In this document: piece by piece, positions 49,885 to 60,958 of the stretch
How positions within the stretch are numbered: the stretch's first letter is position 1
Layout: every line of letters starts with the position of its first letter
From: Eopsaltria australis
Taxonomy: Eukaryota > Chordata > Aves > Passeriformes > Petroicidae
Direction: 5' to 3'
Assembly (NCBI GenBank): GCA_034509425.1
Contig: JAVTVJ010001795.1
Span: 62,001-126,000 of the forward strand
Length of the DNA stretch: 64,000 nt
Notes under the pieces: generated by a model
The model's database searches: none
Seen by the model: the letters and a program-made list of their open reading frames with translations, nothing else
Told to the model about the DNA's origin: nothing
Program-made: the position numbers and the translations under genes

Positions 49885-51864
49885 ATGAGGCCAGTCCTTT
49901 GCGTCAACCTACTCGTCCTGCTGATCCTAATGTTCCCAACGTCCCATCCGTGGCTGGTGCAGTAGCCCTGAGAGAATGTGTGGGTCACTCTGGCAAAAAC
50001 CATCAGTGAGAGTGACTTCTGCCTCCACACCACCTCAGCGACCGGCCCAATGAGCACCTGCCTGGTAGGAATTCCCGAGACATGGCCAGAATACAACGTC
50101 ATCTTCTCAGGAACCCACCGGTCCTGAAACTGGAATCAATGGGTGTGGGGGTGGTGGGGGTGGTTGCCCTGCCCCTCCCAGTGTCGAAACCCTGGGAATT
50201 GACAGAGCTTTAGAGGGACACCCCTGGGGCGGTGCTCCCTGATGGTAGGGCCCAGAAAGAGGATGGGCCACGAAGGGGCCGGATGCCCTGGCCCGACAGG
50301 GCAGTCCACATGTCCATCCCACTCTCTCCCCACCTTAGTTCTCGAATCTTCAATTGTACTCAGTTGTCTGTTGGTTCTTTGTTATGTCTATTACCTTTCC
50401 TCCTCCCCTGTGTTATCCCTATTGGCCTTTGCATCTTTGTCCCTCCCTCGTCCCTCCTCCCAGGTGCTCGGTGATTGGTTACTGTGTCCTCAATAAAGGC
50501 GGCTGCACCGAGGGCTCGGGGTCTTTCCTGACCTTGGCTCCCTGATACAAACACCTCGCGCCCCTGTATCATTTTGCCTCTCAGGGAAGAACCTTCCCTC
50601 ATACCCCAGCGACAAAGGCACCTTGTAGCTACATGGTAGAGGCAGAAGACAGCGCCAGGGATCCTACTCCTGGCTACTGGGGGACCTGCTCCCGGGGCAG
50701 TGGACCTCACTGTTGCACACGCCAGGTCTTTGACCAGTGGACCATCCCTGCACGCTGAACCCCAAGAATTGGATCTGTTGGGGTCAGCGCAACCCGTGTT
50801 TTGCACCACATTCACCACACAGAACACTCCCAGACACCGCAGGAAAATCTTATACAGCTCCATATGGGCGAAAAGGAGAAGCTGGGAGCTGCAGAGGGAG
50901 GCCGAAGCCGCAGTAGAAACAAAACCAAAAATAAACACATTGGAAATTCCCCCGGTCGTAAAACCAAAACCAGTCATTCTGAAAGTCTCCCCAAACAACA
51001 AAGATTTGTACAACAAAGAAAATTGGTGCAAATTTGCTAACATCACATGGTCCGCACCCATTGAGTCCCCCAGGAAACTCCCTGAGGGGATTTTCTTGAT
51101 TTGCGGTGATCAAGTGTGGGCGGGAATTCTGTCTCATCTTCGAGGAGGACTGTACATGCTCGGTAAACTTTTCCTGCTTACACCGGGAATGAACCAGCTG
51201 TTAGCCTGGAGAGATCACGCCAATTTGACCCGTCAAAAGCATTCCACCCTTGAATTGGATTCCAAATGTGATAGTGAGGTGATCTCTTGGTCATTCTCGA
51301 AAAGGGTCGTAGCCTCGATATTTCTGCCGTGGGTGGCGGCTGCCAAGGCCCTAGGGGAGCTTTCGCACCTAGAGTGTTGGCTTGGAAAGCAAGCCAATTT
51401 AACATCTAAAGTGTTGGTGGAGCTCCTCGCAGATGAGGAGACCACCAGGCAGGCCACGCTCCAAAACTGAGCGGCCATTGATTACCTGCTGCTGCTCCAC
51501 GGCCACGGATGCAGAGTTTGAAGGACTGTGTTGTTTCAACCTATCATCCCATGCACAGAGCATCAAATCAACCATCCAGGAGATGCGGGACCAAATCCAT
51601 CAACTTATGACTGAAAGCAAGGATTGGCTGGACAATTTATTCAGCAGCTGGGGGATCTCTGGCTGGATTTCCCAAGCCTTATGTTCTTTACTTTTAGTTC
51701 TGTTAATTATTTTTATCGTTTTGTGCCTTTTAAGTTGCTTTAAGCAGTTTGTTTTTGCTTTAGTAAGCAACGCTCTTTCTTTAAATAATAAAAGCGGGGG
51801 AGATGTGGGGGTGGTTGCTTTGCCCTTCCCAATTCAGAAACCATGGGAAATAGTAGAGCCCTAA
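49885..51864 (+). pseudogene. ERV-B env, stops, frameshift and an inserted LTR
   Basis: ATG 49885 starts a clear signal peptide, followed quickly by TAG. The surface part is interrupted at 50144 by an LTR and resumes near 50745 (AEPQELDLLGS). The frame is open to a TGA at 51468-51470, at the position of R in the LQNR motif. After a frameshift the transmembrane part continues with FEGLCCFNLS and a long membrane anchor, ending at 51864. As in ERV-A, the C-terminal codons (61 bases) run into the 3' LTR. Confidence 0.85.
50144..50744 (+). mobile_element. LTR-B family element inside ERV-B env
   Basis: It starts TGTGGGGGTGGTGGGGG, and the rest parallels the ERV-B LTR, including ACACCCCTGGGG, TCAATAAAGG near 50490 and GGGTCTTTCC. 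The last 20-odd bases of the family are missing, and a few env codons are also lost at the right edge. No target duplication is visible. It is more diverged than ERV-B's own LTRs. Confidence 0.8.
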
Positions 51865-52423
51865 GGAAGACACCCCTGGGGTGGAGTTCCCCAGTGATTG
51901 GGGCCAGTAGAAGGTTGGGCCATGAAGGGGCTGGACACCCTGGCTGCATAGGGCTGACCACCTGCCCATCACCTGCTCCCCCCTCCCAAGTTCCAGAATG
52001 TTCTGCTGTATTCGGTTGACCATTTATCTATGCACATGTCTGTCACCCCTCCTCCTCCCCTGTCATCCCTGTTGGCCCTTACCCATTTGTCCCTCCCTCG
52101 TCCCTCCTCCGAGCTGCTCAGGGATTGGCTGTTGTGTTTACAATAAAAGCTGAGGTCCTGAATGCTCGGGGTCTTTCCCAACCTTGGGTGTCGAGGTGCA
52201 ACTGACTCTGAGTCATTGTATCCTTCTATCCCCTCGGGAAAGATCCTTCTCTTAGTCACCCAGTGACAAGATACATAGTTCCTCGCTAGGCTGCTGCAGT
52301 CTATAGGGCCAAGGATTTTACTCCTGGCGATGAGGGAACCTGCGGGAGGCAGTGGACCCTCCTGTCGCAAACGCTACGGTCTGCAGCCAGAGGACCATCA
52401 GCCGGGCAGGCGTGGACATGACA
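51804..52423 (+). mobile_element. ERV-B 3' LTR
   Basis: 620 bp, TGTGGGGG...ATGACA, preceded by the polypurine tract AAAAGCGGGGGAGA and followed by the duplication CTAGGC. It preserves the uninterrupted target site of ERV-A near 51970-51980. Confidence 0.95.
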
Positions 52424-52429
52424 CTAGGC

Positions 52430-52630
52430 TTCCTTCCTGCACAGATTTTATCCATACCAAAGATCCCTCCCGCTTATTATTTCTCGTCCAGTGACTAGCT
52501 GCTGCTGCTGCTTCTGTCCCACTGTGTGACACCTGGCAGGGAGAGCAGCGTCTGTGGCAGGAGCCACCGCAGCACTGCCTGGGTGGACCACTTAGGGACA
52601 TTTCAAGAACATTGCCCGCAGAGAGGGGCA
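52430..52630 (+). mobile_element. LTR-C solo element, right part
   Basis: Continues the LTR-C left at 34395 directly after the CTAGGC repeat (CACAGATTTTATCCATACCAA). It matches 56580-56776 in the AAAGATCCCTC and AGCTGCTGCTGC blocks. It ends GAGGGGCA next to TATGTG. Confidence 0.75.
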
Positions 52631-52636
52631 TATGTG

Positions 52637-52839
52637 TAAGGGGAGGGGAGCTAACAGCCCAATCATGTCGGTGCAGTTAACATAACCAGAATACATCAAT
52701 CATATGGAAGGAACCATTGCCTCCAAAGGAAAAGCGGAGGACTTTTCAAACTCTAGTAACCCTCCACCATGGCCCCCTGGATTCCTTGGGGCTTTCCGAG
52801 TCTTCTTGGGCCTCTGTGGTGGCTTCAACGGCCACCACA
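52637..52839 (-). mobile_element. Inverted LTR-D, remaining U3
   Basis: The minus strand begins TGTGGTGGCCGTTGAAGCC at 52839, the same start type as the LTR-D copies at 54423 and 60522. It runs to the point where the element continues at 33985. ERV-C pro starts immediately to the right. Confidence 0.75.
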
Positions 52840-53410
52840 GAACTGAATAAATAATTCGATAATGCCACTTTCTTGTTATCAGACATTCCATGAAGAGCCC
52901 ATCAGAACTGTTTGTCCTACCCGAAATACACAGAGTTGACCCGGAAATTTAACATCACCGTCACATGTAATAACCCACCCTGGTTCCTGCCACAGGGGTA
53001 AGTTGTAGCACAAGCCATTCTTTTGCCATCTGATTATCCTAGACATTGCAAGACTTCCGCCGGAAATAGTTGAAACAAATAAACCAACAATGAATTGCAA
53101 GCTACACAATGGAAAGGCCACCACGACTCTAACTGTAATGGTTGACACCGGTGCGGATATCACAATAATACCTAATGTGGAGTTGCCTCCGCAGTGGGGT
53201 CTCAGACCAGTGATGGGGACAGTCACGGGAACTGGGGGAGCCACACCATCAATGAAAAGCACTAACAACATCGCTATTGAGGGTTCTGATGGGCACACGG
53301 CCTCCATCTGGCTGTTAGTGATCCCATCAGGTTTTACGCCATGGGGCAGGGACCTATTGTCCCAACGGGGGACTCGGCTAGAGATCCCACCTCTGTCTCG
53401 TGATTTCTAG
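52840..53410 (+). pseudogene. ERV-C pro remnant
   Basis: The dUTPase-like part (MKSPSELFVLPEIHRVD) carries stops. The protease half is open from 53090 to 53410 and keeps VMVDTGADITII and GRDLLSQ. TGATTTC before the stop corresponds to the pro-pol slippery site of its relatives, now degraded. Confidence 0.85.
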
Positions 53411-54422
53411 TTGGGGCCACTGTGGAATGCACCACCTCACTGCTTACCTGGACCGCCAACAACCCGGTGCGGTCCCTTTCTAAGGAAAAGTTAAGCACTC
53501 TGGAATCCATTGTGGAGGAGCAGCTCTCTAAGGGCCATATCGTACCATGAGGCCGCCTTTGAAATTCCCCTGTCTTTGTTATTCTTAAATTAGGAAAAGA
53601 CAGGTGGAGCTCCTACATGACCTCAGAAAAATCAATGACATCATTGAAGACACAGGTCCCCTGCAGCCCAGCCTGCCCTCGCCCTCTATGTCCCCCCGGC
53701 AATGGAAGCTAGCCATAATTGATAAAAAAGACTGGCTTTTTAGTATTCCATTGCACCCCTGTGATGCCCCCCATTTCGCATTTTCTGTACCCTCAATTAA
53801 TTGCCAGGCTGCAATGTGCTGCTACCATTAGCAAGTGCTGTTGCAAGGCACGAAGAATTCACCCACCATTTGTTTGTGGTATTTAGCGCAAATATTGTCT
53901 CCCAAGCCTTTCCCAAGTCACTTATCTTCCGCTATATGGATGATGCACACCAGAAGATACTTAGTTGGACAGCACCTTAAAAGGAACTATACATGCCATA
54001 GAGAAGGCAGGGTTCAAAATACAACCGGATAAAATTCAGCGTACCTGCCAATGGACTTACCTGGGACTCTGGATTGGCAAAAGGACCATTGTACCCCAGC
54101 AGCTGACCATCCAAGATGATCCAAAGACCCTTCAGGATCTTCATCAACTTTGTGGCTCCATCAATTGGGTACGTCCCCTGCTGGGAGTTACGACGGAGAA
54201 CCTCGCACCCTTATTCAACCTCCTTAAGGGCTGTGAAGGTTTGAATTTGCCTCGTGTCATCACTGTGGAGGTCCGGGAAGCCATTGGTAAGGTACAGTGC
54301 ACCCTCTCTTATCAGCAGGCTCACTGGACGAACCCTAATTTAGCATCTGACTTTATCATCCTAGGTCAGTCAGCCAATCTTCATGGGCTCGTTTTTCAGT
54401 GGGATGTAGAGCAGAAGCATGC
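53411..54422 (+). pseudogene. ERV-C pol remnant (reverse transcriptase)
   Basis: RT is readable in several frames: [31 protein letters not shown], a YMDD near 53935 and LHQLCGSINWVRPLLG near 54145. It ends at HGLVFQWD near 54400, where ERV-D's 5' LTR begins. The rest of this pol is not in the window, as expected if ERV-D interrupts it. Confidence 0.85.
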
Positions 54423-54760
54423 TGCGGTGGTTGAAGCCACCCTGGGGGTGGCCGAAGAAGAAATAGATAAGCTGGATGAATGGTGGGAAGGCACCACTGT
54501 GTGACATCTCCCCCCTGAGTTCATAATGGTTTCTTCTAGTTACAGTTATGTTAATTCTGTTTTAATGATTGGTCTACTATCCCTCTGCCTCCCTTTGAAT
54601 ATTCATGTGATTCTAGAATATTCCCCCAACCTTGATGTCCCATTGGCCTGGCCCCCTTCTCCCTCCCCTCCTCTTCCCTGGCTGGCCCTCCTTGTATTGT
54701 CCCTCCCCCATTCCACCCCTGAATCCTGTTCCCATTGGTTAGCCCTTTTGTATAAAAGCT
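54423..54760 (+). mobile_element. ERV-D 5' LTR, left part
   Basis: Starts TGCGGTGGTTGAAGCCACC, with CCATTGGCCTGGCCC and CCCATTGGTT boxes and GTATAAAAG near 54750. It is interrupted by a solo LTR-B whose duplication AAAGCT is at 54755-54760. Confidence 0.85.
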
Positions 54761-55365
54761 TGTGGGAGTGGTCGCTTTGTTTTTCCCTGTGAGCAAGCCA
54801 TGGGAATTGGCTGAGCTCTGAAGAGATACCCCTGAGGTGGAGCTGCCTTGTGGTACAACCCAAAAGAAGGATGGGCCACGAAGGGGCCAGATGCCATGGC
54901 CAGATAGGGCTGACCACCTGCCCATCACCCGTTTCCTCCTCCTCAGTTCTGGAAGTTTCGATGTTACTCGGTTGATTGTTGGTTTCTGTTCATGTCTATT
55001 ACCCTTCCTCCTCCCCTCTGTCCTCCCTATTGGTCCTTACCTCTTTGTCCCTCCCTCGTCCCTCCTCCAAGGTTCCCTATGATTGACTGTTCTGTCCCCA
55101 GTAAAAGCTGCTGTCCCCAGTGCTTGCGGTCTTTCCCGACCTTGGGCTCCCTGCTGCAACAGACCTTGCGTCATTTTATCATTGCGCCCCTCGGGGAAGA
55201 ACCTTCCCACAGCAACCCCAGTGAGAAGACACAGTGTTGCCATTCCGGCGGCTGTCAGACAGAGCAAGGGATCTAATTCCCGGCGACTGGAGAACCTGCC
55301 CAGAGGCAGTGGACTCCACGGTCTGCAACCAGAGGACCACCAGCCGGGCAGGCGTGTCCGCGACA
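54761..55365 (+). mobile_element. Solo LTR of the ERV-B family
   Basis: 605 bp, TGTGGGAGTGG...GCGACA, flanked by the perfect 6-bp duplication AAAGCT (54755-54760 and 55366-55371). It parallels the ERV-B LTR throughout (CACGAAGGGGCC, CAGTAAAAGC, CCAGCCGGGCAGG). A solo LTR of this kind results from recombination between two LTRs of a provirus. Confidence 0.9.
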
Positions 55366-55371
55366 AAAGCT

Positions 55372-55678
55372 GATATTCTGCCCTATCCCTTTGTCTTTAG
55401 TCCATGGACCGCTCTGAGCTTAATAAACTCAGAACTCCATACTAAAGACCCCTCTCAATTCTTTGCCTGGTGTTTGTTTTGTTCTCTGAGGAGTGTCTCT
55501 GGCTGTTACTTCGCCAGCAGGGCCACAGCCTGCAGCAAGGATCAGCAAGATCCTGCTGGGCAGACTGCCAAGTGCTAACCAAGAGCCTTGGGCTAGGAGT
55601 CCTTTGGAAAACGTGGGGCTTTGAGTCTGTTCCAGACCCCTGAAAAGAAGAGCTACATTTTTGCAACATATTTTTACA
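55372..55678 (+). mobile_element. ERV-D 5' LTR, right part
   Basis: Continues with CTTAATAAACTCAGAACTCC (poly(A) signal AATAAA) and U5, ending TTTTTACA two bases before the primer site. Confidence 0.82.
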
Positions 55679-55680
55679 AG

Positions 55681-55699
55681 TGGCGCACCAAAGAGTGAC
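55681..55699 (+). promoter_or_regulatory. ERV-D primer binding site (degenerate)
   Basis: TGGCGCACCAAAGAGTGAC follows the LTR after AG. It keeps TGGCGC but differs from the sites of ERV-A and ERV-B. With one inserted base it resembles a tRNA-Lys3 type site. The assignment is tentative. Confidence 0.5.
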
Positions 55700-56037
55700 T
55701 TTAATTTTTGAAGTGCTCCCGTCACTGTCAACAGCTGAACACTTTGCAACTGTGTTGCCACTTTCCCGAGCGGGCGGCTAAGTCTTATTAGTCGTTCCCA
55801 GAGGGCAGCTGAGAACATCACAGTGAAACACCGGGACCTCAACAAGGAGCCTCAGCTACTCTAAGGAGCTGGCCAGAGGATACCTGGAAGGAACTGACCA
55901 GACAACGAGAAACTGCTGCGAACAGAGTCTCACTGGGAGGGGTGAGTGATTTTGGGGATAGCTCCTTAGAGCACATTCTAAGATTGCATTTTTAAGTTGC
56001 ACATTACCTCCTTGCTGAGGGTGAGTAGGCTGGAAAG
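55700..56037 (+). other. ERV-D leader with splice donor
   Basis: Leader between primer site and gag. GGGAGGGGTGAGTGAT with GT at 55942-55943 is a good candidate for the major splice donor, at the same relative place as in ERV-A. Confidence 0.6.
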
Positions 56038-58614
56038 ATGGGATCTGGGAACTCTACAGCCCAGCAAGAGGTCTACCACCAAGTTAAGATTCCCTTGAAA
56101 GCAGGATGTGGGGGCTACAGAAGCCCCCTGACCCCCCCTGACCCGCAGGAGGACACCCCAGAATCTGAAAGCAACGACCTGGAGAAACCAAATGGACAAA
56201 AGAGGCTTTGGTGGAGGGTTTCCAGGGTCTAAGAATTCCTCCCCTGGGGTGTGGACTAAGTGGTTTGCTCCATGAGATGGATGGGTTCCCCTGGGTGGGT
56301 CTCTCCTTAATGATTGGCTAGTCACTCTTCCACTCTCCTGTCAGTCATGACCTGGTTTCTGAAAAGTTCTGTTACATTTGGTTCCCCATTGGTTGTTGCT
56401 CCCCTTCTCCTCCCCTTCTATCTTTCCATTGGATTATGTACACTGGCCCCACCTTTGCTCCTCCCCTGGATCCTCTTGTGATTGGTTGTTTGGTTCCTGT
56501 TAAAAGTCTGTTCCATTGAAGGCTCAGGATCCTTGGTCCCCGGATGCCCTTCGAGCTAGGTGATCCACAATAAACCTGCTCAGATTATTCCAAACCAAAG
56601 ATCCCTCTCTCATCATTCCTGACCCAGCCTTAAGCTGCTGCTGCGTCTCTCCCTGCGCACCACCTTGTGGGGTGAGCACTGTCCGAAGCTGGAGCCTCCG
56701 CGGCACCACCAGAGCAACCCTCCGAGGGATGCCTCTCTGGAATGTTGCTGGTGGACAGCTATCTGTGGGACGGACAGCAGCAGCGACAAGGGGGTAAGTT
56801 AGTTTTTCTATGGGGTTGTTAAAACATTTCGTTAGATGGATTTTTCTTAATTCCCTGATGTTTCAGTTAATTCAGTTAAACAGTTACGTTTCTGGGACAC
56901 AGTTGGGAGAAAGTTAACTTTAATTAGACAAAGTGGGGATCAATCTGTTGGGAAGATTTTTCCTTTGCAAATTTTAATTTACAAATCTGTTAAAGAATTT
57001 TATTCACGTGGAAAAGGAGATGTTAAAATTGGAGTCCTCCAGTTATTACCTAAACCTTGTCCCTGTACCCATTCTCCTCATCCCATTGACCCACTGCAGG
57101 GGAGATGGGGCAGTGGAGCCCATCAAACGATGAAGGATTGCCACTGACTCCCTGACACCCCTCAATCCCCTCTGAATCCTTTCTGCAGCAGCTCTGATCA
57201 CCCCGTCATGGACTTACCCTCACCCCCTGTTCCTGTGCCCCAATACCCAGTTGTGCCCATTGCACCCCCCGAACGGTTTCCAAAATGGTGTCAACTGTGT
57301 GGCTGGGTCTGTCATTTTGCCATCCTCTGCCATTTCGTTGTCCTTTCCCCAAGCCACCTTTCCTGCCACCTTACAAGGTCTGCCCCCACGCCATCCATCG
57401 CACCATCCCCTGTGCTGTATGCCCCTCTGTCAGGACCTCCCCCAACATCGATGGGTGTTGCTGCATTGAGGCCCACCCCTCCGTCCTGGCCCACTCCTCC
57501 GTCCGGGAACCCTTTCCACTGGAGTCCCTCCCCCAGAAATCCATTTATAACCTAGAGCACGGTCCCCGCCCACACCCTTGGCATTCCCACCACTTGCTTC
57601 AGAGACTCCATCCAGCCTTCCAGCTCCCATGTTCCACCTTCTGGTTCCCATGCCCCTCCTTCCAGTCCTTACCATCCTATGACTGGAAGTGGGTGTGGGG
57701 AACCCCAGGGAATGGAAGGGGCGGAGGGAGTGCTGGCAGCGCCGGTCATCTATTATATCAATGGGGCCAATCCGTGGTGGAGGCCATTTGCACACGTGGA
57801 CCTTAAAGAACTGTGTGAGGCAGCAAAGGAATTCGGGAGGGACTCCCCATATTTTAAAAGTACTCTACATATGACTTGGGCGACAAAAGCCTTAATGCCA
57901 CAAGTTACGACAATGATGGTAGGCCTCCTCCGTCCTGGAGAGTACATCATCTGGGAGAGGACCTGGAAAAGACAACTAAAAAATTTAATTGTGGAGTACC
58001 AACAGGACCCTGCCAAATTTCAATTCACTCTGGACCATCTGTGCGGGGAGGGTAATTTTGAGAAGCGAGTAGACCAGACAGCTCTACCTGAATCGGTTTT
58101 AGTGGACATTAGATCTACGGCCCAAAGAGCGCTGTCACTTACCCCCTCTGATACATTGCCCATCACCAAGTTGTCCACCATTGAAACAAGCCCCCAACAA
58201 ACCATTTGTGACTTTTTACAACTGCCTAAAAGAGGCTCCACTCGTGAGTTGGAGGATGTGGGCACCCACAGGGGAATGTTGAAAACATTGGCAATGGAGA
58301 ATGCCAAAGAGAGGTGTCCAAGCTGTTTTGAGCACTCTCCCTCTGGACCCACTCCAACCATCAAACAAATGATGGAAATTCCTACCAGAGCAGCTCCATT
58401 TGGGGCTTCGGAGGCCAAGGAGGGGAGGAGTAGGATGGTTGGGGCAGTTGCATCAAAACCCACCAACTTTAAAACTGATTCAAACGTGAATGTAAAGTGT
58501 CACAACTGTGGTGGTCCCAACCACTTTGCCAAGAACAGCTTATGCCCAAAGAAACCTAACTGTGGCTCCCAGCCGTCTGTTTCTAGCAGCCGACCATTGC
58601 CGCAGGAAAACTAG
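56038..58614 (+). pseudogene. ERV-D gag, interrupted by an LTR and frameshifts
   Basis: ATG 56038 begins MGSGNSTAQQEVYHQVK, related to ERV-B gag. At 56107 an LTR-C interrupts it and gag resumes near 56783. The matrix and proline-rich regions (to about 57680) are broken into several frames. Capsid and nucleocapsid are open from 57679 to 58614: LKELCEAAKEFGRDSPYFK, then WERTWKRQL, CGEGNFEK and a zinc knuckle. The knuckle has two extra residues before its last cysteine (CHNCGGPNHFAKNSLC), which probably ruins it. Confidence 0.85.
56107..56776 (+). mobile_element. LTR-C solo element inside ERV-D gag
   Basis: TGTGGGGGCTAC...GGACA, with GTTAAAAGTC, CACAATAAACC near 56567 and AGCTGCTGCTGCG. Flanking GCAGGA (56101-56106) and GCAGCG (56777-56782) form an imperfect 6-bp duplication. 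Gag reading continues beyond it. Confidence 0.78.
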
Positions 58615-58652
58615 AAGTAGAGTGTGGTAAGTCCCAGCGCAATGGCATTTAA

Positions 58653-59378
58653 ATGGAGGCCTCTCCTTCCAGTGCTGTTGTGTACCATCCCGTCAGACCG
58701 AGAGGAGTTGACACACCATTGCACATGACACATGGGACCCAGTTAGAGGTGGTGAGTGAGCGACCTCACAGGTTCCACAACGACACTTTGAATCAGGTAA
58801 CAGTTACCAGCACGCACACTCACACAGTGGACATTTTAATTAGTGGTCACTCCACAGGAACATCTCCTGAACTTTTTGTATTTCCAGCTCTTGACAGACT
58901 TCTATCAGACAGACCTTTCCAAATCCATGTTAAGTGTTGTAACCCACCAAGGTTTCTGCCCCGGGGTCAGGTGGTAGCCCAGGCTATCACCCTCCTCTCA
59001 GGATATCATCCCTGCTACTCTCCAGCTGTGTTTTGGGCAGAATGGGTGAGTCATGACAAGCCCACACTGCAGTGTACACTGAAGAATGGGGATGCCACCA
59101 CTGCTCTTAATGGGATGGTGAACACTGGCGCAGACGTGATCATCATTTCGCTGACAGACTGGCCACAGTTTTGGGGTCTAGGATCTGCAGGAGGGAGCAT
59201 CGGGGGAGCAACACCAGCCATGAGAAGCACCAATAATATTGTGATAGAGGGCCCCAAATGGTGTGTGGTGACCATCTGTTCCTTCATCATCCCCTCAGGG
59301 CTAACCCTGTGGGGCAGGGACCTTTTGTCTCCATGGGGGACTAGACTAGAAATTCCCTCTCCACCCCAGGATTTGTAG
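58653..59378 (+). pseudogene. ERV-D pro, open frame with mutated active site
   Basis: The frame is -1 to gag and open for 241 residues. The dUTPase-like segment (LISGHSTGTSPELFVFP) is followed by protease. The catalytic aspartate is replaced by asparagine (GMVNTGADVIII near 59120), so the enzyme should be inactive. [11 protein letters not shown] is conserved. GGATTTG before the stop matches the place of the pro-pol slippery site. Confidence 0.87.
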
Positions 59379-59554
59379 TCGGGGCCACTGTGGAGTGTGC
59401 CAGTCCACCCAACATGCAAGTCAAACAAGCCCATTTGTGTGAAACAGTGGCCCCTCATAGGAGAAAACTTAGGTGTGCTACAGTCCCTCGTGGAGGAGCA
59501 CCTCTCCAAGGGTCACATCCTTCCATCTGATATCCCTTGGAATTCCCCTGTCTT

Positions 59555-60305
59555 TGTCCTGCTACCCTAGTTTTAGAGACAAAATTTTTAGGAGACGCTC
59601 TGGAATGAGCACCTCCTCCCAAGGGAAAGGGGCCTTCCCCTTTCCTCCACCAAAGGGGAAAAATTAACAAAAGTAATGAAAGTGGAAGAAAAAAAACGGA
59701 ACTATTTATTAACACAAAACACAACTGGGAGATCAAAAAGGGAAAAAAAGGAAAGGATGCCCGGGAGGAGCCTGTAACTGGTCCCCCCTGTAGTCTCCGG
59801 GAGAGAAGTCCACACAACCGGCTGTTGGAGAAGGGCAGATGAAAACCTTGTAACTCTTCTTTGGCGCCGATTCTCCTCCTCACAGCAGGCAATGCTGGTG
59901 GATCTCTGTGTCCCTTCGCTCACCGGCGTGGTCTTCCTTGGGGTTTGGACCGGCAGGGCCACTCTGCGGGCCTCCTGGGCAGGAGATAAGGGAAGGAAAG
60001 CAGGGAGGGCAGGGGGAGAAAAAAGGGGAAAACAAACAAAACCTTTTCCTAAGCCTCAAGTACAAATCAAGACTCAAGAGAGAGAGAGAGAGAGAGCAGT
60101 GCAGCATCGCCAGTGTGCTCCCTCCCCAAGCCCAGTCGAGAGCTGTTGCCCCAGTGCCATTGGGCTGAGCTGTTGAAGTGATCTGCACCTGGGGCCTCGT
60201 GGCTCCAGCCCCACCCCCTGGGCCCACCTTAAAGGTTCAGATACTTTGGGCACTAAGCAGATGGAATAAAGTTACAGAATAAAGGAGCCTTATCACCCCA
60301 GGACA
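59555..60305 (-). mobile_element. Inverted solo LTR of a different, ERVL-like family
   Basis: 751 bp with a perfect terminal inverted repeat TGTCCTG/CAGGACA. On the minus strand it begins TGTCCTGGGGTGATAAGG and ends in CTCCTAAAAATTTTGTCTCT...GGTAGCAGGACA, an ending that resembles avian ERVL LTRs. It shares no sequence with the other LTR families here. A (GA)n run lies inside at about 60077-60096. I see no clean target duplication. Confidence 0.75.
60077..60096. repeat. (AG)n microsatellite inside the inverted LTR
   Basis: About ten AG units, probably variable in length. Confidence 0.9.
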
Positions 60306-60521
60306 CCTGCACACACCTGGCAAGAACAGGTGGAGGATCCTCCACGACCTCTGTGCTATCAATGAGGCCATTGAAGACATGGGTCCCTTGCAACCACGGT
60401 TACCCTCGTCCTCAGTGCTCCCCCAATTGTGGAAGTTAGCAGTGGATGGCATCAAGGACTGTTTCTTCCACATTCAGCTACACCCCCATGACGCCCCCTT
60501 CGCATTCTTGGTACCATCTAT

Positions 60522-60958
60522 TGTGGTGGTTGAAGCCACCCCAAGGGTGGCTGAGGAAGAGATGGATAAAACCAGTGAGTGGTGGGAAGGCACCACTGTG
60601 TGACAGCTCCCCCCCTGAGTCCTCTATGGTTCTTTCTGGTTGCAGTTATGTTAATCCAGTTCCCATGGTTGGTCACTTGTACCCCTGCGTCCCTTTAAAT
60701 ATGTATGTTTTTCAAGAATGTTCCCCCAACCTTGATGTCCCATTGGCCTGGCCCCCTTCTCCCCTCCCCTGCTCTTCCCTGGTTGGACTCCCTTGCACTA
60801 TCCCTCCCCCATTCTGCCCCTGAACCCTGTCCCTATTGGTTGATCCCATATAAAAGTTGACGTTCTACCCTGTCTATCGTTTTTCTGTCCCTGGACCTTT
60901 CTGAGCTCAATAAATTCAGGAATCCATACAAATGAACCCCTCTCACCTCTTTGCCTGG
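60522..60958 (+). mobile_element. Solo LTR-D inside ERV-D pol, left part
   Basis: TGTGGTGGTTGAAGCCACC start, closely paralleling 54423-54760 (AACCTTGATGTCCCATTGGCC), with CATATAAAAG near 60848 and GCTCAATAAATTC near 60905. It is split at 60958 by LTR-C. RT coding stops at its left edge (FAFLVPSI) and resumes after 61800. Confidence 0.85.

Larger units (their letters stand above)
34396..52423 (+). mobile_element. ERV-B provirus (class II), interrupted by ERV-A
   Basis: This provirus is flanked by the 6-bp duplication CTAGGC at 34390-34395 and 52424-52429. Its 5' LTR is split by ERV-A (34579-43219). Lysine-tRNA-like primer site, gag, pro, pol, env and 3' LTR (51804-52423) follow in order. The two LTRs differ by roughly 20 substitutions plus small indels over about 615 bases (hand count), so it is clearly older than ERV-A. 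Every gene except pro has a stop or frameshift. Env also carries a further LTR at 50144-50744. The target is LTR-C. Confidence 0.92.
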
